Shown here one piece after another: positions 56,806 through 64,000 of a stretch of 64,000 nt of DNA. The position numbers and the translations under genes were made by a program. How positions within the stretch are numbered: position 1 is the stretch's first letter; each line of letters starts with the position of its first letter. The stretch comes from a virus, in the IMG/VR virus record IMGVR_UViG_3300042402_005830, positions 1 through 64,000 of that record; one strand, written 5' to 3'. The notes under the pieces are model-generated. The model saw nothing but the letters and a program-made list of their open reading frames with translations, had not been told where the DNA came from and ran no database searches.

Positions 56806-58050
56806 GTGACCATATTTGTTCAAATAGCCTCTTATAGAGACCCTGAGTTAGAAAAAACAATCAAGAATATGATTGAAATGGCGGATCGACCCGATAAATT
56901 GAGGTTCGGAATCGCAAGACAATATAGTGAAGAAGATGGATTCGATAAATTAGAAGAATATAGAGAAGATACAAGATTCAGAATTCTCGACATTCCTTAT
57001 AATGAATCAAACGGTGCTTGTTGGGCGAGACACCTTATTCAACAACTCTACAAAAATGAAACTTATACCCTTCAAATCGACTCCCACATGAGGTTCGAGA
57101 AAAGTTGGGATATAACTCTAATTGACATGATTGATCAACTTAAAGAGGATGGTCATGAAAAACCACTTTTGACTGGTTATGTAAGTTCGTTTGATCCCGA
57201 TAATGATCCGGCAGGAAGAGCAAGAGACCCTTGGAGGATGACTTTTGATAGATTTATACCTGAAGGAGCTGTATTTTTCTTACCCGAAACAATTCCGAAT
57301 TGGAATGATTTGGATAAACCAGTACCTGCTAGATTTTATTCAGCTCACTTCTGTTTTACTCTTGGACAGTTCTCTAAAGAGGTGCAACACGATCCTGAAT
57401 ATTATTTTCACGGAGAAGAAATCAGTATTGCCGCAAGGGCGTACACACATGGATACGACTTATTTCACCCACACAGAGTTGTTATTTATCACGAATATAC
57501 AAGAAAAGGTAGAACCAAACAGTGGGATGATGATAAGAAGTGGGTTGAAAAGAATAACCGTAGTCACCAAAAAAATAGACAATTGTTTGGAATGGATGGT
57601 GAAGAACAGATTGATTTTGGAGATTTTGGATTTGGAAAAGTTAGAACTTTAAGAGATTACGAAAGATATTCGGGTCTCCTATTTAGTCAAAGATCCGTAC
57701 AAAAATATACTTTAGATAAAGAATACCCACCAAATCCAAATGATTTTGAAACCGAAGAAGATTGGATAAACTCATTTACAAAACAATTTAAACATTGTAT
57801 TGATATCGGTTATGATCGAGTTCCTGAAAAAGATTATGACTTTTGGGTGGTTGCATTTCATGACCACAATGATGAGACCATATTTAGAAAAGATGCGGAT
57901 AAACACGAAATTCAAGGTTTTTTCCGAGATCCTGATGGATATTGTAAAGTTTGGAGAACTTTTAATGCGGAACAAAAACCAGCATATTGGGTTGTATGGC
58001 CACACTCTGAAAGTAAGGGTTGGGGTGAAAGAATGACCGGTAATTTATAA
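56806..58050 (+). CDS. GT60-like (polypeptide) GlcNAc transferase
   Basis: 414 aa, GTG start. IFVQIASYRDPELEKTIKNM (2-21), ARHLIQQLYKNETYTLQIDS followed by HMRFEKSWD (DxH metal site), GEEISIAARAYTHGYDLF: the motif order of the GlcNAc (GT60) family that includes Skp1 and mucin-type peptide α-GlcNAc transferases. Substrates in the family are protein Pro/Ser/Thr residues. It follows the Thr/Pro-stalk and protease genes. Confidence 0.88.
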   Translation: MTIFVQIASYRDPELEKTIKNMIEMADRPDKLRFGIARQYSEEDGFDKLEEYREDTRFRILDIPYNESNGACWARHLIQQLYKNETYTLQIDSHMRFEKSWDITLIDMIDQLKEDGHEKPLLTGYVSSFDPDNDPAGRARDPWRMTFDRFIPEGAVFFLPETIPNWNDLDKPVPARFYSAHFCFTLGQFSKEVQHDPEYYFHGEEISIAARAYTHGYDLFHPHRVVIYHEYTRKGRTKQWDDDKKWVEKNNRSHQKNRQLFGMDGEEQIDFGDFGFGKVRTLRDYERYSGLLFSQRSVQKYTLDKEYPPNPNDFETEEDWINSFTKQFKHCIDIGYDRVPEKDYDFWVVAFHDHNDETIFRKDADKHEIQGFFRDPDGYCKVWRTFNAEQKPAYWVVWPHSESKGWGERMTGNL

Positions 58051-58067
58051 ATAAAAAAAATAAAATC

Positions 58068-58703
58068 ATGATAACAAAATGGAATTATAATAACCACGGG
58101 GAATTTAGACCCTATGTAAAGGACTTAATTTCTAAAAATAATTACACATCAATTGATATTGGTGCGTCCGCAAGATATTGGTCCTATCCTGAATGTAAAG
58201 TAGTTGTAGATACATATCCGGTTCATGAAAAAGATACATTATTTTTTGATATAAACATTGAAGATATCGAACAATGGGATAAAATATTTGAATATGTGAA
58301 TCAACATGGAAAATTTGATTTTTCAATATGTTCACATACTATGGAAGATGTCTTTAATCCTATAGAATTATCTAAAATTTTAGAAAAAATTTCAAAAAGG
58401 GGTTATATTGCAATACCATCAAAATATAATGAATTTACCAAACTGTTTTCTAATAAATACAGAGGTGATGCACATCACAAACAGTTTTTTGATGTTTTTG
58501 ACAACCAGTTAATTGTTTATCCAAAATTTAATTGGATTGAAACAGATGAAAGAAGTGATTTGATTTTAAAAAATTATGTAGCAAATGAATTAACTTTGTT
58601 TTGGGAGGAAAAAATACCAATCAAAGTTTTTGGTAATGGTAAACCCTATATTGGAGATGATAATTTAATTAACGCTTATTATAACCAACTAATAATTAAA
58701 TAA
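58068..58703 (+). CDS. Methyltransferase-like protein
   Basis: 211 aa from ATG 58068. Class I SAM-dependent fold features: SIDIGASARYWSYPECKVVV (motif I, though GxGxG is GAS), VDTYP, and FDFSICSHTMEDVFNPIELS (motif IV/V region). Likely methylates a sugar or nucleotide-sugar, given the run of glycosyltransferases. One base overlaps the next gene. Confidence 0.65.
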   Translation: MITKWNYNNHGEFRPYVKDLISKNNYTSIDIGASARYWSYPECKVVVDTYPVHEKDTLFFDINIEDIEQWDKIFEYVNQHGKFDFSICSHTMEDVFNPIELSKILEKISKRGYIAIPSKYNEFTKLFSNKYRGDAHHKQFFDVFDNQLIVYPKFNWIETDERSDLILKNYVANELTLFWEEKIPIKVFGNGKPYIGDDNLINAYYNQLIIK

Positions 58704-59530
58704 TGATCGAAATTTACAATGAATATGATCATCACTTACAGGGTGGTCATTTTTCCTCCTATAAAAAGAATTTGGGAAATAAATTATTCATCTATGCCAC
58801 TTGTAAAATAATTTCGGATTCATTGGATTATAATCTAATATTACCTGATAAGTCATTTATAAGACGAGAAACACAAAAAACAAATCAATATATAGTTGAT
58901 GAGTTTCCTTTTGGAAGTATTACTAATAAAAAGTCTGTTGATTGTTGCCCAATTGTGATCGATGATGATACTTTTATTTCTTATGGGAGTATTGAAAATT
59001 TTATAAAAAAAATAGACAATAATAAAATATTATCAACAGGGTACTATAGTAAATATGAATATATTAAACCGTATAAAAATGAGGTACGAAATTTTTATAA
59101 AAAGTTAGTAAAAGAAAAGAGAAATAACAATGACATAATTATGATGCTGAGAAATAGTCGAGATGATGCTAGATTTGTAATTGATGATGAATATTATTTG
59201 ACTATCCTTGAAAATGAAGAATTTGAAAATTTATATGTATCAATTGACCATACATATCAGCACAGTAGTATTTTAAAAAAAATTGAAAAGTATAATCCAA
59301 AATTTATTGACGGTGGAATTATCGATGTTTTTAGTGAAATTACAAGTTTTAATAGAATAATCGCTTGTCAGGGAACATTTTCATTTTGGGCTTGTTTTCT
59401 GTCCAACGCTGAAAAAATTTATTGGCCATTGACTAAAGATGGACCAAACTCGAATAATCTATCTCATGGTAAACATTTAAATTTGATCGTTGATGATGAA
59501 TCAAGATATGAATTTATTAAATTAAAATAA
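58703..59530 (+). CDS. GT11-like fucosyltransferase
   Basis: 275 aa from ATG 58703. NLGNKLFIYATCKIISDSLD resembles the GLGNQLFQYA start of α-1,2-fucosyltransferases; MMLRNSRDD stands for the usual HxRxGD; CQGTFSFWACFLSNAEKIYW fits the GT11 C-terminal SFSWW-like motif. Moderately diverged. Cytosolic. It follows the methyltransferase with a one-base overlap. Confidence 0.7.
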   Translation: MIEIYNEYDHHLQGGHFSSYKKNLGNKLFIYATCKIISDSLDYNLILPDKSFIRRETQKTNQYIVDEFPFGSITNKKSVDCCPIVIDDDTFISYGSIENFIKKIDNNKILSTGYYSKYEYIKPYKNEVRNFYKKLVKEKRNNNDIIMMLRNSRDDARFVIDDEYYLTILENEEFENLYVSIDHTYQHSSILKKIEKYNPKFIDGGIIDVFSEITSFNRIIACQGTFSFWACFLSNAEKIYWPLTKDGPNSNNLSHGKHLNLIVDDESRYEFIKLK

Positions 59531-59543
59531 AACTTGTACAAAA

Positions 59544-60542
59544 ATGAAAACAATTAAAGTGTCTAGAGCAAATTTTCCAGGAGTTGGAAATTTCTCGTGG
59601 TTAAATTTTTTTGTTAAAATCCTCTCCAAAAAATACAATGTGGTTATTGATTCTAAAAATCCTGATATTGTAATTTACACTAACCAATTTTATAGAGAAG
59701 GGGAATTAGATTATTACACAAAAGATACAATCAAAAGTGAAACGGAATATGGTCCAAAAGTTAAAAAAATATTTTTGAGTGGGGAGGCGAGACCTGATTT
59801 TAACTCTCATTTAAATAAAGGAGAAAATTATTATTGTATGGGTTATGAACATCTAACCCACGATAGATATCTCAGATTTCCTACATATGTTTTGGATGCG
59901 TTTGTTTTACATAATGAAGGTGGAATGTTTGATAGTGATTTTGGTTGGCTAACAGAAAAACGAGATTCACAAAATATTTTAAATGGGAAAAAACATTTTT
60001 GTAGTATTGTTCAATCGAGTCATAATGTGGATAGGGAAAAGTTATTCGATGAAATCATAAAAAAACATTGGATTAAATCTTCGGGACCTTGGAGACAAAC
60101 AATCAATAACTCTGAAGTCTTAAATCCACATCAATACCATAATTATTCAAATCCTGATTATATGGGTAAAATCGATGGACTAACTTACCGAGATAAAATT
60201 AAATTCTTTTCTGATTGTGTATTTAACATATCATATCAGTACACAGATACTGATTATTTAACACAAGAAAAAATTATTCATGCTTACGCATCCGATTCCA
60301 TACCAATTTTTTATGGAAATAAATTTATCGAAGAAGAAGGATTTAATCCTAATTCTTTTGTAAACGCACATAAATTTGAGACAATTGAATCTTTAGTAAT
60401 TTATTTAGATGAGTTATATCAGGATAGAAATAAACTAACAAAATTTTTCGAAGAACCTATTTTTATCGATAATAAATTACCAATTTATTTCAATGAAGAG
60501 TACGTTTTAGAATTTTTAGATAAAATAATTAGCGAAAATTAA
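59544..60542 (+). CDS. GT10-like α-1,3/4-fucosyltransferase
   Basis: 332 aa from ATG 59544. The C-terminal half has the GT10 signature: FNISYQYTDTDYLTQEKIIH then AYASDSIPIFYGN and FNPNSFVNAHKFE. N-terminal half carries KIFLSGEARPDFN, matching the family's GE motif. Uses GDP-fucose. Sits in the glycan cluster. Confidence 0.85.
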   Translation: MKTIKVSRANFPGVGNFSWLNFFVKILSKKYNVVIDSKNPDIVIYTNQFYREGELDYYTKDTIKSETEYGPKVKKIFLSGEARPDFNSHLNKGENYYCMGYEHLTHDRYLRFPTYVLDAFVLHNEGGMFDSDFGWLTEKRDSQNILNGKKHFCSIVQSSHNVDREKLFDEIIKKHWIKSSGPWRQTINNSEVLNPHQYHNYSNPDYMGKIDGLTYRDKIKFFSDCVFNISYQYTDTDYLTQEKIIHAYASDSIPIFYGNKFIEEEGFNPNSFVNAHKFETIESLVIYLDELYQDRNKLTKFFEEPIFIDNKLPIYFNEEYVLEFLDKIISEN

Positions 60543-60624
60543 TTAAAACACTTTTTATATTGACAAACAAATATTGGAAAAGTTTTATAAAAAAATATCT
60601 ATAAAAGTGTCTTACTAAAAATTA

Positions 60625-60632
60625 TTATTTAT
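60625..60632 (+). promoter_or_regulatory. Putative late promoter motif variant TTATTTAT
   Basis: Plus strand, five bases before ATG 60638; follows a 95-base gene-free gap. Confidence 0.3.
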
Positions 60633-60637
60633 TAATT

Positions 60638-61318
60638 ATGGATAAATTTATTTCATATTCTCTTTTTGGTCGTGATTTAAAATATTTCATTGGTGCCGAA
60701 AAAAACATAATGATTAATGAACAATTATTACCGGATTGGAAAACAGTTATTTATTATCACCCTGAAATGATTTTAGATGGTTATTTGGAAAAACTTAATT
60801 CGTTAGGGGCGATTCTAATTGATGTTAAAGACGTTAAAATTGGAAACAAATCCTCATTAGAATTCCCGTATTTCTGGAGATATTTAACATTTCTGAAAGA
60901 TGGAATTCATCTGTCTAGAGATTTAGACAGTAGGATATCAAATAGGGAGGTTGAGTACATAAAACGTTGGGAAAAAAGTCAGAATAAATACTCAATTATC
61001 AGAGATCACCCCTGGCATGCACCAGTACCTAGTGGGTTATTTGGTATTAAAGGTAAAGACAGAAATTTTGAATCTCATTTTCATGAATACATTGAAACAA
61101 ACAATTTAGTGTGGGGAACAGACCAAGATATACTATACAAATACATACAAAAAATAGATAAGTCAGATATATTTTACTCTGGATTTGATAAACCAGAAAC
61201 TTACATACCAAGAGACAATCAAGAATTTTTCATCGGAATACAACTCGATGAAAACGACAACCCAACCAAACCAAGTGGTGAAGAATGCCTAAGATATCTT
61301 AAGGAATTAAATTTATAA
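60638..61318 (+). CDS. Glycosyltransferase-like protein, 226 aa
   Basis: MDKFISYSLFGRDLKYFIGA start. The core FPYFWRYLTFLKDGIHLSRD with LDSRISNRE (a DxD-like LDSR) and IIRDHPWHAPVPSGLFG matches small glycosyltransferases found in Bacteroidota phages and capsule loci. Acceptor unknown. Confidence 0.68.
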   Translation: MDKFISYSLFGRDLKYFIGAEKNIMINEQLLPDWKTVIYYHPEMILDGYLEKLNSLGAILIDVKDVKIGNKSSLEFPYFWRYLTFLKDGIHLSRDLDSRISNREVEYIKRWEKSQNKYSIIRDHPWHAPVPSGLFGIKGKDRNFESHFHEYIETNNLVWGTDQDILYKYIQKIDKSDIFYSGFDKPETYIPRDNQEFFIGIQLDENDNPTKPSGEECLRYLKELNL

Positions 61319-61332
61319 AAATAAAAAATATC

Positions 61333-62076
61333 ATGAGATATTGTTTTACAACATTAGCGGTAAATGAACCTTACGAAAGTAAGACACAAGAATTCTATAA
61401 AGAACTACGAGAAAAAACAACTCAATGTAATTTTTTCATAACATCTACAAATAAAGATCTACTTAACCAAGGAGAAAGAATTCACACTAAAATAATTGAT
61501 CCCCCATCTATGTTTTGTTCAGGTGGTGGATTTGATTTTCATTTAAATTTGAAATGTTTGTCCTTAAAACATGTTTTGGAGTATGAAAAATCAAATCAAA
61601 ACATTCATCACGAATATGTGATTTTTACAGATGGTGATTGGGGAGTTTGGGAGGGGTTTGATGAGAAAAAAATATTGTACATGTTGGATTACATGGAGCA
61701 AAATAATATCGATTGTTTGTTCGAAAGACCTGCACCGATCGGAATACATAAAAAAAATCCAAACGAAAGTTTTTTCAGGGATAAACTATATGATTATGAT
61801 GTTTTTGATCATGATAAATGGGATGATGCACACTGTGTGAATGAGCAGATACTTGTCATGAAAAATAATGAAAAATTTAAATTTTTTGTACAAAGGTGGG
61901 AACAGTTCTTATGGTATAGTATTGCAAATGATATTAGAAATTATCCAGATGGTTTCGAAATAGGGATTTCTATTCACGAATCAGGTATGAAATATTCATA
62001 TGATGGGATTTTAAGGTTAATGAGTGATTGTTTTTACTTTCATACAAAAACCGGTGATTTCCACACAAGATTTTAA
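61333..62076 (+). CDS. Glycosyltransferase-like protein, 247 aa
   Basis: MRYCFTTLAVNEPYESKTQE start, a GT-A-type opening; HHEYVIFTDGDWGVWEGFDE (~95-115) gives the DGD metal site; C-terminal HESGMKYSYDG and FYFHTKTGDFH supply a terminal histidine pair. Cytosolic; in the glycan cluster between two other transferases. Confidence 0.68.
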   Translation: MRYCFTTLAVNEPYESKTQEFYKELREKTTQCNFFITSTNKDLLNQGERIHTKIIDPPSMFCSGGGFDFHLNLKCLSLKHVLEYEKSNQNIHHEYVIFTDGDWGVWEGFDEKKILYMLDYMEQNNIDCLFERPAPIGIHKKNPNESFFRDKLYDYDVFDHDKWDDAHCVNEQILVMKNNEKFKFFVQRWEQFLWYSIANDIRNYPDGFEIGISIHESGMKYSYDGILRLMSDCFYFHTKTGDFHTRF

Positions 62077-62104
62077 AAAATTAATAATTTAAAAAACTAA
62101 TTTA

Positions 62105-63025
62105 ATGAAAACTAAAATAGTCACAGCTTACTGGATGGACGTTGAAGGTTACCCATTCCAAGGTACAAGAAGTTCTTTAAAACCAAGATATTTGGGATCA
62201 CTGATCAGTCACTGCAAAGGAATTAACTTTCCTATTATATGTTATACACACAGTAAAAATTATGAAGAACTCCTCCAACTAAAACATTCATATCAACTTA
62301 GTAATTTAGAAATAAAACTGTTCGAACTTAGTGAAATGAAGTTTCATAAAGAAATATCGAAAATAAGAGACGTAAATTTCGATACGGATTTAAGTGGTAG
62401 AGGTCCTGAAATCATGTGGGGAAAATTTGAGGTTATGGAAAAGGAATTAGATAATTGCGATCGACTTTATTGGATAGATTGTGGATTACAACATCCTGGA
62501 ATTTTCCCTTGGATGTACTGCGTTCCATATGGTGATATCGAATACCACAGAGGTGGTGTACCTGTTTGGGTTAACAATGAAATTAGTCAATATGATTTCA
62601 CAAAATTATTTAATACCAAAATTTTTGAAATTTTAAATAAAAAAACAGAAAACAAGGTCTTCAATATCACATCAACAAACCCTCAAATTGGTTATAAACT
62701 TCATTCTTTATCAATCGATGTTCCACCAATATATCCGCCTTATCCTATAGGTGGAATGATAGGTGGTGATTCTGCAAAATTACGGGTTTATCTGAATACT
62801 TTTTGGAACGTTTGTTCAAAGGTTTTGGAAAAAAATTACCTCTGCACCGAAGAAGAATTAATGAAGCCCACTTTTGATATTTGTTCGGATATCATGATAG
62901 ATTACCAATTCTCAGTTTATCAAACAAATGAACAAGATGATTTTCATTTTAATGTTTGGAGTGAAAAAAGTAATAAACCAAAACCTCTTTATATGGTTTG
63001 GAATGATATTTTAAGTGAAGAATGA
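62105..63025 (+). CDS. Glycosyltransferase-like protein, 306 aa
   Basis: MKTKIVTAYWMDVEGYPFQG start. FEVMEKELDNCDRLYWIDCG (~112-131) and LQHPG resemble the acidic strand of GT-A enzymes where DxD is DCG. GGMIGGDSAKLRVYLNTFWN later in the protein resembles the GG-D segment of WlaTC/HtrL-type enzymes. Four-base overlap with the next gene. Confidence 0.6.
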   Translation: MKTKIVTAYWMDVEGYPFQGTRSSLKPRYLGSLISHCKGINFPIICYTHSKNYEELLQLKHSYQLSNLEIKLFELSEMKFHKEISKIRDVNFDTDLSGRGPEIMWGKFEVMEKELDNCDRLYWIDCGLQHPGIFPWMYCVPYGDIEYHRGGVPVWVNNEISQYDFTKLFNTKIFEILNKKTENKVFNITSTNPQIGYKLHSLSIDVPPIYPPYPIGGMIGGDSAKLRVYLNTFWNVCSKVLEKNYLCTEEELMKPTFDICSDIMIDYQFSVYQTNEQDDFHFNVWSEKSNKPKPLYMVWNDILSEE

Positions 63026-63888
63026 AATCTTATATTATTGGAGGATTCAACGCTGGATTGGGAAGTACCTACGACACATTATACCGATTTGTTGTTTTAC
63101 AAAGTTTTTTAAAAAATTTAGGTTACGAAGTTTTCTGTGAGGTTGATTTTTCACTTAATCCGTATAAAATGAACAATCAGGATAGATCTATTTTTAAAAA
63201 AATATTTAAATTTGATTTATTAGATAATATATTGTTTCATGTTGGGGACGGTTTCAATATGCATGACACCGCAAATTTCGAATTAAATAAAAAAACAAAA
63301 TTAGTTTTCAATAATAACAAAATTTTATATGTTTATGTGGATTCACCAATTACTGAACTTAAAAATATCGAACAATTCATAAATTGGCAAAATAGAGATG
63401 ATCTTCCAAAAATTTGTTGTCTTGTTGATGAATTGATTTATAAGTTTGAAGAAAAGTTAACTGATATTTCGAATACTGAATTTTACTCCATTCACTACCG
63501 ACCCTTTGAGTTGGAAAATCAAAAAAAACAAATGGATATTCACCTACCTCAAATAATAGATATATTGGAAAAAAACAGAGATAAAAAAATTTTATTAACC
63601 ACTCAATATGAAATTTTGAAAAAAAAATTATCATTAAGTAATTATGATAATTTACAAATGTCCAACTATCAATATCCAACCGACTTCAATAAAGTAAGAT
63701 CTTTGGGTTGGACCGATGAACAATTGTTAGATTATATGCAAGAAACTTTTTTCGAAATGTACTGTTTGTCAAAATCTACCAAAATTTACAGGGTTGGTTG
63801 CCCTTGGTTTTCTAATTTTCTTTTTTTATCTTGTACATATAATCAAACAAATTTTGAAAATAAATTAAGATTTGAACCATCATATTAA
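63022..63888 (+). CDS. GT-B-like glycosyltransferase, 288 aa
   Basis: MKSYIIGGFNAGLGSTYDTL start, with a glycine-rich NAGLGS acceptor-side loop as in O-fucosyltransferase-like proteins, FYSIHYRPFELENQ (HxR) at ~157-170 and a final KSTKIYRVGCPWFSNFLFLS. Family not certain; transferase role inferred from cluster and the HxR motif. Confidence 0.58.
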   Translation: MKSYIIGGFNAGLGSTYDTLYRFVVLQSFLKNLGYEVFCEVDFSLNPYKMNNQDRSIFKKIFKFDLLDNILFHVGDGFNMHDTANFELNKKTKLVFNNNKILYVYVDSPITELKNIEQFINWQNRDDLPKICCLVDELIYKFEEKLTDISNTEFYSIHYRPFELENQKKQMDIHLPQIIDILEKNRDKKILLTTQYEILKKKLSLSNYDNLQMSNYQYPTDFNKVRSLGWTDEQLLDYMQETFFEMYCLSKSTKIYRVGCPWFSNFLFLSCTYNQTNFENKLRFEPSY

Positions 63889-63893
63889 AAGAA

Positions 63894-64000
63894 ATGAAAA
63901 ATACAACATTAGTTACTGGTTTATGGGATATTGGTAGAGAAAGTTTGACTGACGGATGGAATAGAAAATTCGATGAACATTATTTAAATAATTTCAAAAA
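63894..64000 (+). CDS. WlaTC/HtrL-like glycosyltransferase, 5' part only
   Basis: ATG 63894 opens a frame running off the window. MKNTTLVTGLWDIGRESLTD then GWNRKFDEHYLNNFK is the N-terminus of the HtrL/WlaTC family (TLVTxLxDIxRxxxxxxxRxxxxYL). Extends the glycan cluster beyond the window. Confidence 0.65.
   Translation, partial: MKNTTLVTGLWDIGRESLTDGWNRKFDEHYLNNFK

Noticed and set aside
1-64000. CRISPR array, diversity-generating retroelement, retron or transposon
   Set aside because: No regularly spaced repeats, no reverse transcriptase motif and no transposase or IS ends were found on either strand.

Overview
The window is a piece of a large, tailed, contractile-tail (T4-like, myovirus) phage genome whose host is a member of the Bacteroidota, most likely a flavobacterium. 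The T4-type head cassette runs in order on the + strand: large terminase, portal, S77-type prohead protease, acidic scaffold, gp23-type major capsid protein. The host assignment rests on four things seen in the sequence: TAnnTTTG promoter elements, a TonB-dependent receptor with a CarboxypepD_reg-like N-terminus, a protein with a type IX secretion (T9SS) C-terminal sorting domain, and the near absence of Shine-Dalgarno sequences. No integrase, replication origin or CRISPR array was seen.

Layout. (1) 0-6 kb, - strand: twelve recognisable tRNA genes (Lys, Asp, Glu, Trp, Pro, initiator Met, Asn, Ile-UAU, Gly, Ser, Leu-UAA, Tyr), mixed with small hypothetical genes, an HNH endonuclease and a HAD phosphatase. 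The tRNA-Leu(UAA) gene is interrupted in its anticodon loop by a 209-nt group I intron. Several tRNA-sized elements with strong inverted repeats lie between the tRNAs and do not fold as normal tRNAs. (2) 6-15.8 kb: accessory genes, including a second HNH protein, a two-helix membrane protein (holin candidate), glycosyltransferases, two secreted CAP-domain paralogues with a complete tmRNA gene between them, an M20-type metallopeptidase and a ClpC-like double AAA+ ATPase lacking its N-domain. (3) 15.9-33.8 kb, + strand: a UVR-motif protein, then the head genes. A ribosomal protein bS21 gene lies antisense among them. (4) 33.8-38.2 kb, - strand: a TonB-dependent receptor plus T9SS-exported protein operon, preceded by a host-type promoter carrying TTAACA repeats with an 11-bp period (PhoB-box-like). 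(5) 38.3-53.3 kb, - strand: baseplate/tail genes, a gp55-like sigma factor, three glycosyltransferases, PhoH, dUTPase and a DEDDy exonuclease. (6) 53.4-64 kb, + strand: a virion appendage with a Thr/Pro stalk, a trypsin-fold protease and a run of glycosyltransferases including GT60-, GT11- and GT10-like genes. The window ends inside another one.

Two promoter classes are visible. A host-type TAnnTTTG element precedes the tRNA/tmRNA units, the secreted proteins, the peptidase, the UVR protein and the receptor operon. A motif [A/G]TATTTAT, always in gene orientation, lies 4-30 nt upstream of most structural genes, the holin candidate and bS21; the gp55-like sigma factor is the natural candidate to read it. 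Taken together, the phage carries a translation and quality-control kit (tRNAs including an initiator, bS21, tmRNA, a Clp unfoldase and a UVR partner), a host-surface kit (receptor, secreted proteins) and a glycosylation kit. Functions are inferred from motifs read by eye; no database search was possible.
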